Below, piece by piece: positions 16,181 to 25,496 of a stretch of 64,000 nucleotides of DNA. Numbering within the stretch: the first letter of the stretch is position 1; each line of letters starts with the position of its first letter. Where the stretch lies: contig CAJUDM010000002.1 in assembly GCA_910584915.1 (NCBI GenBank), positions 185,404 to 249,403 on the forward strand. The letters are read 5' to 3'. Both the position numbers and the translations under genes were made by a program. This DNA is from an uncultured Lachnospiraceae bacterium (GTDB lineage: Bacteria > Bacillota > Clostridia > Lachnospirales > Lachnospiraceae). Below the pieces are notes generated by a model that saw only the letters and a program-made list of their open reading frames with translations, searched no databases and was not told the origin of the DNA.

Positions 16181-17628
16181 CCAGAGAGGTTCTCATAAAG
16201 GGGATTTGCGCCCTGATCTTCAGCGGAGAGTTTGCCTGGGGGGTGATATTTTACAGAAATTCCGATGACAAAAGAAACGGCAGCCGTCAAAGATATCTGC
16301 CTTACGTTTCCGGCTTAGTGCTCCCGATGTGTATGCTGGCTCTTCTAATCTGTTCACTCATTTTTACTGATGTTGAAACAACTGTGCAGGTTACGCAGGC
16401 TTTCTGTTTTGGGGTGTTTCTCCATATTTGTCTGTACTATATTTTACTGATGCCTGCGCTGCCTTTTTTGCGGCGGCATATCAGTGCACGGGCCTGCGCT
16501 GTGCTGTGGATGATTCCCAATTATCTCTATCTGACGCAGATGGTCTTTATGCGTCTGCCTGAACCTTACTGGGTAATAGAAGCCCCTTTTATGCTGGTAC
16601 AAATACTGTCTGCTGTGTGGTTGATTGGCTTTCTGGCAGTTTTCGGCTGGAAAATCTGCTCCCACCTGGTCTTCCGTGGGCGTATTCTGCGGGATGCCTT
16701 GGTGGTTACGGATGCGGCAGTTCTGGCGATATGGCATCAGGAAATGGAGGCAGCCCGGTTGCGCAAGCCGAAGATCGGGCCTGTGGTGTCCCCCAATATT
16801 CGAGTGCCTCTGTCCGTGGGTTTGTTTCAACATTCTATCCGGGTGGTGCTGCCGGAGCGGAATTATACATTTGAGGAGCTGGCACTTATTTTTCGGCATG
16901 AATTGATCCATATTGGCAGAGAAGATTCCTGGAATAAATTTTTTCTCGTATTTTGCACGGCTATGTGTTGGTTCAATCCTCTCATGTGGGCGGCGATGAA
17001 AAGAAGCTCTGAGGATCTGGAACTGAGCTGCGATGAAACCGTGCTGTTGGATTCCGGCGATGACGCCAGACGACAATATGCGGATTTACTTTTGAGGACC
17101 GCCGGGGAGGAGCAGGGCTTTACTACCTGTCTGTCCGCCTCCGCCGATGCGCTGCGATATCGGCTGAAAAGCGTGATCGCAGCAAAGAAGAAACGCTCCG
17201 GAGCGCTGACAGTCGGGCTTGTATTCTTTTTGCTGTGTATGAGCAGCGGCTATGTCGCCTTTGCCTGCGGCGAGAGCACAGGTGCGGAAGTGATTTACCG
17301 GTCTGCCCCTTCAGAGCAGTATGTTTTGCGCAATGTGGAAGGGGGAGATTTGATCTGCACCGATGAGATAGCTTTGCACCGTTATTTGTCTGCCCTGCGC
17401 ATGGAACACATTGAGGGAAATTACTCTTTTGTTCAAGAGGAAACAGCACTGTCCCTGATGTTTGAAACCCCTGAGGGACCGTTGGCTGTCACCTTGTCAG
17501 ACCGGTTTATCAAGCTGTTTCCGCTGTACGGTAAAGCAAATGCAAAATACTATTACCTGCCGGACGGCACAGACTGGGATGCGCTGAGTGAGTGCATTGT
17601 TGAGAGTCCGGAACCGAGGTATCAGTGA
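16177..17628 (+). CDS. M56 family (BlaR1/MecR1-like) membrane zinc metalloprotease sensor
   Basis: 483 residues. Several N-terminal membrane helices (about 5-165), a cytosolic gluzincin domain with HELIH at residues 241-245, the downstream FNPLMW and a LELSCDE helix carrying the third zinc ligand, then a last membrane helix (about 345-365) and a short outside domain of about 115 residues. It lacks the penicillin-binding sensor domain of true BlaR1, so it probably senses another envelope signal. GTG start overlaps the blaI stop. Its expected role is to cleave BlaI on stimulation. It converges with the vWA gene, 70 bp between stops. Confidence 0.85.
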   Translation: MTREVLIKGICALIFSGEFAWGVIFYRNSDDKRNGSRQRYLPYVSGLVLPMCMLALLICSLIFTDVETTVQVTQAFCFGVFLHICLYYILLMPALPFLRRHISARACAVLWMIPNYLYLTQMVFMRLPEPYWVIEAPFMLVQILSAVWLIGFLAVFGWKICSHLVFRGRILRDALVVTDAAVLAIWHQEMEAARLRKPKIGPVVSPNIRVPLSVGLFQHSIRVVLPERNYTFEELALIFRHELIHIGREDSWNKFFLVFCTAMCWFNPLMWAAMKRSSEDLELSCDETVLLDSGDDARRQYADLLLRTAGEEQGFTTCLSASADALRYRLKSVIAAKKKRSGALTVGLVFFLLCMSSGYVAFACGESTGAEVIYRSAPSEQYVLRNVEGGDLICTDEIALHRYLSALRMEHIEGNYSFVQEETALSLMFETPEGPLAVTLSDRFIKLFPLYGKANAKYYYLPDGTDWDALSECIVESPEPRYQ

Positions 17629-17698
17629 AACCATTTACCCGGCTGTGAGAAGCAGAAAATACTAAAGGAGTCGGTTAAAAAGCACAGGCACAACGCTC

Positions 17699-18826
17699 CT
17701 ATATGATCTTCCCGATCCACTCCGCCAGCTCCTCCGGCGTCATCGCCCCAACATGGGCGCCGAGGGCCGCAAGCCTTGCGGCGGCGTTTCTGTCATAGCA
17801 GGGGTTGGCTTCCATGTCAAGAGCAGTCAGAGCGATCAGCTTTGCGCCGCTCTCGATGATTCCCTTACTGATGCTGTAGAGATTCTGATAACCGCCGCCC
17901 TCATAGAGATCGGAGATCAGGATCACCATTGTCCGGTAGGGAAAATCGATCAGTTTCTCACAGTAGGAGAGTGCGCCGGCGATATTTGTTCCGCCGCCGA
18001 GCTGGACGCTCATCAGTGTCTCCACCGGATCTTCCACATAACCGCTGAGATCCACCACGTTTGTATCAAAAATGACAAGCTTTACATCCAGCATCGGAAG
18101 CTTTGCGAAAATTCCCGCCATGACCGCGCTGTGGATCACGGAATCCAGCATGGAGCCGCTCTCGTCCACACAGAGGATCACCCGCCAGCTATTGTAACGC
18201 TTCATACGGGAGTTGAAATAGACCTGTTTTAAGACAAGCCTCTCCTGTTCCGTATCATAGTTTTTCAGGTTCTGACGGATGGTTTTTTTCATATCCAGAT
18301 TCCGGGCGGACTTTACGGGAGAGCTGGTGGTTCGGTCCAGCTTGCCGAAGAGGGAGCGTTTCATCTCCTGCTCCATCTTTTTGGTCAGCTCCTCGGCAAC
18401 CTTCCGCACGATCTGCTTCGCCATATTCAGCACTTCACCTTTCATCATGTGCTTTAAGGTCAGGATGGTCTTAAGGAGCTCCCGGTTGGGTTCAAGCTTT
18501 TTTAAGACTTCCGGATCGGTCAGAAGTTCTGTCATATTATATTTTTCCAGCGCATGGCGCTCCATCACTTCCACAGTCTGCTTCGGAAACAGTTTTTTGA
18601 CCTTCTGCAGCCAGGACGGCACCGTGAGTTTACTGTCCTCCCTGCCGCCGGCGCGCTCTTCCTGCCGGATGCCCTGCTCCTCGCCGTACTCCCTGGAGTA
18701 CAGAAAATCGAGTGCCTCTTCCATATCCATATAGTGCAGGGTATCCCCCGAAAAGGAGAGCTGCTGTGCGGCGTATTTGCCTAGAACAAGCCGCCATCGG
18801 TTTAAAAGTTCCTGTTCGTCTGTCAT
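17699..18826 (-). CDS. vWA-domain protein (CoxE/YehP-like)
   Basis: 375 residues. A helical N-terminal part, then a von Willebrand A domain from about residue 215 with an intact MIDAS: DESGS beginning at Asp221, GGGTN, and LISDLYEGG. It binds a divalent metal and typically docks a client or MoxR ring. Pairing of a MoxR ATPase with a vWA protein resembles metal-chelatase or chaperone assemblies such as RavA-ViaA. It is the third gene of the MoxR-DUF5682-vWA unit, separated from DUF5682 by 97 bp. Confidence 0.85.
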   Translation of the reverse strand: MTDEQELLNRWRLVLGKYAAQQLSFSGDTLHYMDMEEALDFLYSREYGEEQGIRQEERAGGREDSKLTVPSWLQKVKKLFPKQTVEVMERHALEKYNMTELLTDPEVLKKLEPNRELLKTILTLKHMMKGEVLNMAKQIVRKVAEELTKKMEQEMKRSLFGKLDRTTSSPVKSARNLDMKKTIRQNLKNYDTEQERLVLKQVYFNSRMKRYNSWRVILCVDESGSMLDSVIHSAVMAGIFAKLPMLDVKLVIFDTNVVDLSGYVEDPVETLMSVQLGGGTNIAGALSYCEKLIDFPYRTMVILISDLYEGGGYQNLYSISKGIIESGAKLIALTALDMEANPCYDRNAAARLAALGAHVGAMTPEELAEWIGKII

Positions 18827-18923
18827 GGTCTGTCAGCCTTTCCTGGTCATGGTTTGTCATCATCCGAAATATTGCCTCAAAATTACTTTTATCTGAACTG
18901 ATATTGATGTTTATATTAAAATT

Positions 18924-21401
18924 TTATTTGATAAGTCCTGCAATATAAATATCCAGTTTCTTCCCGTAAGCGTACCAGTCGGGCGGAACCTCTCTCAGGT
19001 TCATAATATCCTTTCCGCTTCTGCCATGGAGAGCTGCCGCCTTTTCCGCAATCTTATCGATCTCCCTGGGTGTAAAATAGGTGAACGCCATGCGCAGTTC
19101 CGGCAGAAGTTCCATAAAATCAGCGGTATCGGTCTGCTGCAGAAAAGTATCCAGCATATGCAGGATCTGTCCGCCGATAAAGATGAGATCCCTGGCGGAA
19201 AAGAACAGACCGCGGAAGAACAGCGCGGTTTTTTTCATCTGCTCCTTTGTGCCCTGCACATAACCGAGGCAGGCGCGCTCCACCACAGCGCCGTCCTCTC
19301 TGCCGCCGCCGTAGAGAATGCCGTGGATACAGCCGTCTAACCCCGCCTGGATCTGCGCATCCCGCTGCATCCGCAGCAGAATATCAAAAAACTCTTCCTG
19401 CGCTTCCTCTTTCGTGAGCTGATAGAGCAGTTTTATGGCATCCATACACCTGCCCAGATCCTCCTCCTTGACGATTGTCATGGATGGCAGCAGGGAGATC
19501 AGCTTTCTGATCGCAAGCTGCATCGGCAGATCGAGGTCCAGTTTCGACTGATAGAGAGAACTGAGCTCCCGCATCATTTTCAGATGAGAGAGAGCGTCCG
19601 CGAGAGAATAAAAATCCGTGTCCTGCTGTATCAGCATCTGCGCTATGTCGTAAACACTCTGAAGCTGTTCCTTCAGACCCATCTCAAAAACTTTGGTGAG
19701 AAGAATGGCGCATGCGCCGGCACCGATCTCCTTTTTCATCTCTTCCTTTACCAGACTGCCTGCCGCCTCTTCTATGGTGGCGCCGTAGACGGAGACATCG
19801 ATCAGGGCGGCGTTTACCTGAGTATTCCACTTGTACCGCCAGATCTCGCGGATCAGATTGCGGTCCTTCTGTTGCTGCAGGTTCGGTCCTTTGACCCTTC
19901 TGGCATAGCAGGTATTTAAAAAGAGCATCCGGTGAAAAAAGCAGCTCTCCCTCCGATGCCTGTCGGAGGAGAACAGGGACAATGTGGCTTCCGTCTCCAG
20001 CGTGGAACCGGTTTTTAAGGAAAACTGTCTGCACTGGGCTTCAAAATCCTGAACAATGGGCGGGACCATAGCTTGATCACAGAGTTTCCCGATGGCATTG
20101 CCGGTCATGTTTTTGCGGAGAATCTGCATCGGCGTGTCCGTGGCGATCGTGTACTCCCCCTTGACATAGGAGGACAGTACTGCATCGAACAGTTCATAGG
20201 CGCCGGGCTGAGCCTTTCCCCGCAGAGAGGAGAGACCGTCCGCCATCTGAACGGCACAGATCTCATCGTAAGTGGAGAGACTGCCCTCTTTTCTCCGGAC
20301 TTCCTTTCCACAACCGACGAGAAAATCAAGGACGGTCAGTCGATAGCAGTTATCCGTGTCCTCTGAAAAGCGCTCCCAGACTTTTTGATAGAAAGCGGGA
20401 TAGGGCATGCCGCTGGCGTAACCGTTTAAAGCGTCCGCCGCCTCCATGGAATAGGGCATCAGATAGACGTTCTGTTCCTGGCTTTTTATTTTTTTCGGCG
20501 TTTTCTTTTTATCGGGCGCAGAATACATATCGGCGGAAAGACAGGATGTTTTCCCGTCGCTGTCTGTCAGTATAGGATCAGAATTTTCACGCAGTCGAAC
20601 AGAGAGAGCAGGCGTGTGAAATCCGCCTGTCACTGCCAGAATGCGCAGAGGGGCATCGCTGCTTTTTTGGATTTCCGAAAGTTTTTCTTTCACACCGGAG
20701 GCGAACTCGGTTTTGAAAAAATTCCCCGCTGCTGTCTGCAGGATCGTTTCCGACATATGGGCTTCCCTTGCCAGAGAGCCCTCATCCCGGATCACATCTT
20801 CCGGCGTGTTCTCCCGAACCTGACTGCAGTAGAGCAGCAGATCGGAAAACCAGGCATCACTGTCCTTATAAATGCCGCCAATCTCGAAATATTTTTCCCA
20901 GAACTCATCAAAACTTCGCAAATTCGCCTTTTCACAGAGCCTTTTCACAAAAGCGTTCCGGGACAGAAGATGATCGTCGTTGTAATTATTTTTCTCCTCC
21001 TTTTTCCGAAGCCCCATCCCTTCCTCTGAGGCGGCAAGGATGTTGCCATAGGAGAGATCCATAAAGGAGGCGCAGATCCCCAGTTCATCCGCTGTCCGCA
21101 GGGCGGCCAGCTCCGGCGAATAATCCAGAAAAGGATAGTAACACTTGTAATGCTCCTTCTCCTCCGAGAGCTGCCCTGTCTTGTCGTAGTAGGAATAGTA
21201 GACGGCAAAGGGAGCCTGCGTGTCCCGGTGCACCATAACAGGGATCAGTTCATTGGCATTCTCAGGTCCTTCGATCAAAACCACCGAAGGGCGGTATGTC
21301 TCGATCACTTTTCTGACATGGTAAGAACAGGCGGGACTGTGATGTCTGACAGGGAGCAGGACTATTTCAGCCATTTCCTTGCTTCGTAATATTTTTTCCA
21401 T
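18924..21401 (-). CDS. DUF5682 family protein (YehM-like)
   Basis: 825 residues, soluble. The N-terminus has the family hallmark LLPVRHHSPAC and VVLIEGPENAN, resembling the conserved His and Glu of EreA/ChaN/TraB-like folds and hinting at a hydrolase-type centre, though activity is unproven. The rest is largely helical. The listed start, with AAGGTGGG upstream, overlaps the MoxR gene by 40 bp; an internal ATG at 21374 would reduce the overlap to 13 bp but has poor RBS spacing. It is tightly coupled to the MoxR gene, so the two products probably act in one complex. Confidence 0.75.
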   Translation of the reverse strand: MEKILRSKEMAEIVLLPVRHHSPACSYHVRKVIETYRPSVVLIEGPENANELIPVMVHRDTQAPFAVYYSYYDKTGQLSEEKEHYKCYYPFLDYSPELAALRTADELGICASFMDLSYGNILAASEEGMGLRKKEEKNNYNDDHLLSRNAFVKRLCEKANLRSFDEFWEKYFEIGGIYKDSDAWFSDLLLYCSQVRENTPEDVIRDEGSLAREAHMSETILQTAAGNFFKTEFASGVKEKLSEIQKSSDAPLRILAVTGGFHTPALSVRLRENSDPILTDSDGKTSCLSADMYSAPDKKKTPKKIKSQEQNVYLMPYSMEAADALNGYASGMPYPAFYQKVWERFSEDTDNCYRLTVLDFLVGCGKEVRRKEGSLSTYDEICAVQMADGLSSLRGKAQPGAYELFDAVLSSYVKGEYTIATDTPMQILRKNMTGNAIGKLCDQAMVPPIVQDFEAQCRQFSLKTGSTLETEATLSLFSSDRHRRESCFFHRMLFLNTCYARRVKGPNLQQQKDRNLIREIWRYKWNTQVNAALIDVSVYGATIEEAAGSLVKEEMKKEIGAGACAILLTKVFEMGLKEQLQSVYDIAQMLIQQDTDFYSLADALSHLKMMRELSSLYQSKLDLDLPMQLAIRKLISLLPSMTIVKEEDLGRCMDAIKLLYQLTKEEAQEEFFDILLRMQRDAQIQAGLDGCIHGILYGGGREDGAVVERACLGYVQGTKEQMKKTALFFRGLFFSARDLIFIGGQILHMLDTFLQQTDTADFMELLPELRMAFTYFTPREIDKIAEKAAALHGRSGKDIMNLREVPPDWYAYGKKLDIYIAGLIK

Positions 21402-22471
21402 AACCCACCTTCTTTACTGCTCTTGTCCTTGATAACCGTGGAGAAATATTCTTTTACTTTTTGGAGGTCATCTTTGTTTTCCTTGGAGACGGCGCCAACC
21501 AGATTCTGTACCAGACAGTCCATATCCATAGAGCTGTCACCATAGTAATACCCGGAGATCATGGTCTGATAGTAGACGGAGACCGCCTCTGCGGTACTCA
21601 TGACGGCGGAGGGTTTATCGATCCGGTGACCGTAGGAAGAGATGCCCTCCCGCAGTTCATGGTAGGTGGAAGCGAGAAGCTCCGCCGCTTCCTCGTCCGG
21701 TGTCATATCGATACCGTTTTCTTTCGCAAGCTCGCCGACTTCGTTCAAAATGATCTGCTTTTCCAGGGAGACTTCCCGCACCGGCATAACCGTCTCAAAG
21801 TTAAAACGCCTCTTCAGAGCGCTGCTCATCTCGTTGACGCCCTTATCTCTGGTGTTCGCAGTGCCGATCACGTTGAAGCCGGGCTTTGCGAACAGAAATC
21901 CGTCATCCCCGAGTTCCGGCACATTGAGCACTTTATCGCTCAGCACACTGATCAGAGAGTCCTGAATTTCGGCGGGCGTTCTTGTGATCTCCTCAAACCG
22001 GGTCAAAATGCCCCGCTCCATCCCCACATAGAGAGGCGAAGGGACAAGGGCTTCCCGGCTGGGGCCCTTTGCCAGAAGCAGCGCGTAGTTCCAGGAATAC
22101 TTGATCATGTCCTCAGTGGTGCCCGCGGTACCCTGGATCGTGTTGGTGCTGACGCCGCTGATGGCGGCGGACAGAAATTCGGAGAGCATGGTCTTGGCTG
22201 TCCCCGGTTCTCCCACCAACATCAGTCCTCTGTTCCCCGCCAGCGTGACGATACACCGCTCGATCAGCGCGTCGTTTCCGAAATATTTTTTGCGGATGGA
22301 GATGCTTTCACCCTGGTATGTAAGAGGCTTTGGGCTTCCCAGAATAAAGGTGCGGACTGCCTGGGGCGAAAGCCGCCAATTCCGCGGTTTCTTTGCCGTA
22401 TCGGCGGCTTCGAGCGCCATAAGTTCTTTTTGGTAACGTATCTCTACAGGTGGTTTAATACTTTCCTTCAA
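21362..22471 (-). CDS. MoxR-type AAA+ ATPase (YehL-like)
   Basis: 369 residues, a single AAA+ module: Walker A GEPGTAKT at 87-94, Walker B-like RFEEITRTP, sensor region GTANTRDKG and an arginine-finger segment SALKRRFNFE. Start is TTG with ATGGAGGA upstream. MoxR ATPases form hexamers that remodel clients together with vWA adaptors. It is the first gene of the minus-strand unit, divergent from deoD. As the energy source of the cluster it is the obvious handle for studying it. Confidence 0.9.
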   Translation of the reverse strand: MKESIKPPVEIRYQKELMALEAADTAKKPRNWRLSPQAVRTFILGSPKPLTYQGESISIRKKYFGNDALIERCIVTLAGNRGLMLVGEPGTAKTMLSEFLSAAISGVSTNTIQGTAGTTEDMIKYSWNYALLLAKGPSREALVPSPLYVGMERGILTRFEEITRTPAEIQDSLISVLSDKVLNVPELGDDGFLFAKPGFNVIGTANTRDKGVNEMSSALKRRFNFETVMPVREVSLEKQIILNEVGELAKENGIDMTPDEEAAELLASTYHELREGISSYGHRIDKPSAVMSTAEAVSVYYQTMISGYYYGDSSMDMDCLVQNLVGAVSKENKDDLQKVKEYFSTVIKDKSSKEGGLWKKYYEARKWLK

Positions 22472-22663
22472 GGCTTTTCCTCCATTGTCAGTGAATCAAA
22501 AATTGATGCCATATCATGATATAAGTATACACACAAAAGGATAAGATTTGAATAGTAAAGGAGAAATATTTATGCTATATTGAAAGAAGGAGAGTTCCTG
22601 TCTGCTTTGTGTTAAGAGACAGGAAAAAACAGAGGATACCGATTCAAAACAGGAGGAATTAAT

Positions 22664-23380
22664 ATGGGAAAAGATTACACACCTACACCGCACAATGAGG
22701 CAAGATTGGGGGATATCGCAAAGACGGTTCTGATGCCGGGCGATCCGCTCAGGGCGAAGTTTATCGCGGAGACATGGCTGGAGAATCCGGTCTGCTTTAA
22801 CAAAGTGAGGAATATGCTTGGATATACCGGGACATATAAGGGAAAAGAGGTTTCCGTCATGGGGAGCGGCATGGGAATACCGTCCATAGCGATCTATTCT
22901 TATGAGCTGTACCATTTTTACGGAGTGGAAAATATCATAAGGGTCGGCAGTGCTGGGGCTTTGCAGGACGGCATGAAATTAAAGGATCTGGTGATTGCTA
23001 TGGGCGCATGTACGGATTCCGCCTACGCGGGACAGCTTAACGTGCCGGGAAATTTTGCGCCGATCGCGGATTATGGACTGCTGGAAAAAGCGGTTCTCGC
23101 AGCGAGGGAGAAAAATATCAGCGTGAGGGTGGGAAATGTCCTCTCGGCGGATGCGTTCTATAATTTTGATACCGGGCGCACAAAGAGATGGGCGGATGCA
23201 GGCGTCCTCGCGGTGGAGATGGAGTCGGCGGCGCTCTATATCAACGCGGTGCAGGCTAAGAAAAAGGCGCTCAGTCTTCTGAGTATTTCCGATCATGTCT
23301 TTACGGGGGAGGAACTGACCGCGGAAGAGAGGCAGCTTGAATTCAGGAATATGATCGAGGTTGCGCTGGAACTTGCATAA
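22664..23380 (+). CDS. deoD: Purine-nucleoside phosphorylase, DeoD type
   Basis: 238 residues, the usual hexameric PNP length. Conserved MPGDPLRAKFIA, GSGMGIPS, RVGSAGAL and the nucleoside-binding VEMESAALY are all present, as is SISDH near the end. Catalyses phosphorolysis of purine (deoxy)ribonucleosides in the cytosol for salvage. CAGGAGGAA is at ideal spacing. An inverted repeat with TTCCTGTCT / AGACAGGAA arms (22595-22625) sits in the leader; it is not a T-tailed terminator on either strand. Confidence 0.95.
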   Translation: MGKDYTPTPHNEARLGDIAKTVLMPGDPLRAKFIAETWLENPVCFNKVRNMLGYTGTYKGKEVSVMGSGMGIPSIAIYSYELYHFYGVENIIRVGSAGALQDGMKLKDLVIAMGACTDSAYAGQLNVPGNFAPIADYGLLEKAVLAAREKNISVRVGNVLSADAFYNFDTGRTKRWADAGVLAVEMESAALYINAVQAKKKALSLLSISDHVFTGEELTAEERQLEFRNMIEVALELA

Positions 23381-23437
23381 AAGCTGGGATCGGCAAAGAA
23401 AATAACAAAATTTTGGAATTAAGAGGAGAGAGGCGGT

Positions 23438-24070
23438 ATGGCAGCAGGTGTACAGCGTAATTTTATCTGGTTTGTGGCGGGGATGCTGCTGTTGGCGCTT
23501 TGCCTTGTTTTCTGCAAACCGGGACGAAAGTCCTCGTACCGCTTCATCCGTCTCTCCGCCGGAAACCTGTTGATCCATCTGGTGGACGGTCTGGTGACAT
23601 ATGTCAACACGCCGGATCTTGCCAGAGAATGGAATCCTCTTGTCAGGGTATTGGGTTTTGGCTGGGAGGCGCTTATTATCGCGAATCTGGTCGGTTTTGT
23701 CCTTATTGTGCTTGCCACATGGTATTTTGGAAGATATGAGCATGTCAGCATTCCCTCAAAGAATGTGTTTGACTATTATATGAAACTGTTTTATGGGGAA
23801 AACTATGAACCTGTCTGGGTGCTCTATAAACATTCCAAAAACTGGAAGTCCCAGTTTGCGTTGATCGGGTACGCCTGCTATTGGGGGCTGACCGTCGGGG
23901 CGGTGATCCCGGTGGTGGGATGGATCTGGTATATGCTGGACATCGATATCCCGTGGTGGCACAGCGCGTATCTGAGCGCAGGGATGGGCGCTGCCATCGC
24001 GCTCGTTCAGTGTTATGTCTGGGCGAGAGAAGGGTATCGGAAGGGGGAGGAAGAAAAATGGCAGGAGTGA
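23438..24070 (+). CDS. Unknown membrane protein, 210 aa
   Basis: Four or so hydrophobic helices: near 8-26, near 78-97, and a pair near 143-190. A central soluble loop contains aromatic-rich YYMKLFYGENYEPVWVLYKH. AGAGGAGAG precedes the ATG. It follows deoD by 57 bp and may be read through from it. No known transporter or enzyme motif is visible. Confidence 0.65.
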   Translation: MAAGVQRNFIWFVAGMLLLALCLVFCKPGRKSSYRFIRLSAGNLLIHLVDGLVTYVNTPDLAREWNPLVRVLGFGWEALIIANLVGFVLIVLATWYFGRYEHVSIPSKNVFDYYMKLFYGENYEPVWVLYKHSKNWKSQFALIGYACYWGLTVGAVIPVVGWIWYMLDIDIPWWHSAYLSAGMGAAIALVQCYVWAREGYRKGEEEKWQE

Positions 24071-24111
24071 CAGAGATCGGAAAACGGGATTTTGGTGTGG
24101 TAATATATCTC

Positions 24112-24585
24112 TCATTTCTGACGGCATAGATCCGTCAATTTCTCCATATCACAGATCCGGTAGCCGGAATCTGTCTTTTCCAATATGCCGCTGCGGCACA
24201 ATGCGCCCATCATACGGTACAGATGGCGGTAGCTGACACCGATGGAATATGCGACATCCGTCATGATATCCCGAAAATACCTGCCGTCTGAGGCATTGCG
24301 AATATAGCGGCAGAGTCTGACTTCAGCGCGGTAGAGCGTGTTTTCTACGATATTGTTTGTGCTCTGTATCAGTTTTTTTGCCAGTTCCGATGCGGCGATG
24401 CGGGTAAATTCCAGATTGCTGTTCAGATAGTTCCTGTTATCAGCGATGGGAATGGAGATGCACTCAAAATGATCCAACGCAGTTACCGAGGTACTTCCCG
24501 TCGCTGCATCTGTAAATAATTCCACCTCGCCCATCAGTCCGTCAGAGATATAAAAACACAGGATAAGGCTTTTTCCTATGGTACG
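24112..24585 (-). pseudogene. Crp/Fnr-family regulator, 5'-truncated
   Basis: The reading frame contains the later part of the cyclic-nucleotide-binding barrel (CFYISDGLMGEVELF) followed by the dimer helix and a C-terminal winged helix (MTDVAYSIGVSYRHLYRMM). Going upstream, the frame is open only to a TAG at 24586-24588. The first 50-60 residues of a normal 220-residue Crp/Fnr protein are absent, and the divergent transporter begins only 30 bp further on. ATG 24534 would give a 140-aa fragment. I read this as a deletion at the shared promoter; a retained DNA-binding fragment is not excluded. Confidence 0.7.
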
Positions 24586-24617
24586 CTATCGGTACAAAGC
24601 GGAAGGGAGAGTATCTT

Positions 24618-25496
24618 ATGTATAGTTTTCTGGCATTTTTTTCGGGGGTCATTCTCGCTGTTATGATACAGATGAACGGGAATCTGGGCGCGCAGTTCGG
24701 CGTCTATCATGCGGCGCTGTATGTCCATATTGTGGGATCTGTGTTCGCCGCCAGTGTTCTGGCGGTCAGGAAAAAACGTCTTGCCTGTAAACGTCTGCCG
24801 CTGTGGATGTACTCGGGCGGAGCGATCGGCGTTGTGACGACGGTTTTTAATAACCTCGCGTTTACGCGTATCAGTCTGACGAGCATCATCGCCCTGGGGC
24901 TTTTTGCACAGCTTGTTTTTTCTTATCTGATCGATATGTTTGGGTGGTTTGGTATGGAGCGGCGCAGGCAGAAGGATATCAGTATTCCCGGCGTACTGCT
25001 CTCTGTTCTGGGAATCGCGCTGATGTTGGAGGCGCCGATGTCCGGCGGTTGGGGTTATATTGCGATATCTCTGGGCGCAGGAATTTCGGTGGTATTGTCC
25101 AGAACAGTCAATGCCCGTTTATCGAAGCACACCGGAGCACTGTGGGGATCACTGATCAATCATTTGGTCGGTCTGCCGTTCTGCCTGATCCTGGCTCTTG
25201 GCGTTTCGGAAGTATCCGCGCCGGGCAGGTTCAGGCTGTGGATTTGGGGCGGCGGTATTTTAGGTGTTATTACGGTTATGATATGCAATGTTATAGTCCC
25301 CAAAATTCCGGCATACAGGGTGACGGTTTTCAGTTTTGTCGGCCAGCTTTTTTGCGGGATCGCGCTGGATATTCTTGACGGCAGTGTCCTCAACAGGCGG
25401 GAGTTTTTTGCGGGACTTCTGGTGGCGGCGGGACTCGTGGTAAATCAGATTTTGGGGATCAGTCGAATGAAAAAACATGATTATGGAGAAGAGTGA
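24618..25496 (+). CDS. DMT-superfamily (YdcZ/DUF606-type) transporter
   Basis: 292 residues with about ten hydrophobic helices, consistent with two fused DUF606 units: an N-terminal FFSGVILAVMIQMNGNLGA half and a second half starting near LSLGAGISVVLSRTVNA. GGAAGGGAGAG is upstream of the ATG. The substrate is unknown. Such genes are often divergent from a Crp/Fnr regulator, whose remnant is adjacent. The 3' end overlaps the tail of the toxN remnant on the other strand by 16 bp. Confidence 0.8.
   Translation: MYSFLAFFSGVILAVMIQMNGNLGAQFGVYHAALYVHIVGSVFAASVLAVRKKRLACKRLPLWMYSGGAIGVVTTVFNNLAFTRISLTSIIALGLFAQLVFSYLIDMFGWFGMERRRQKDISIPGVLLSVLGIALMLEAPMSGGWGYIAISLGAGISVVLSRTVNARLSKHTGALWGSLINHLVGLPFCLILALGVSEVSAPGRFRLWIWGGGILGVITVMICNVIVPKIPAYRVTVFSFVGQLFCGIALDILDGSVLNRREFFAGLLVAAGLVVNQILGISRMKKHDYGEE

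Noticed and set aside
22595..22625. Terminator for the MoxR cluster or deoD leader
   Set aside because: The dyad is real but lacks a T-run in the required direction on either strand.
24112..24534. Intact 140-aa Crp/Fnr gene
   Set aside because: Homologous residues continue upstream of the ATG into a stop codon, so the short frame is a fragment, not a natural start.
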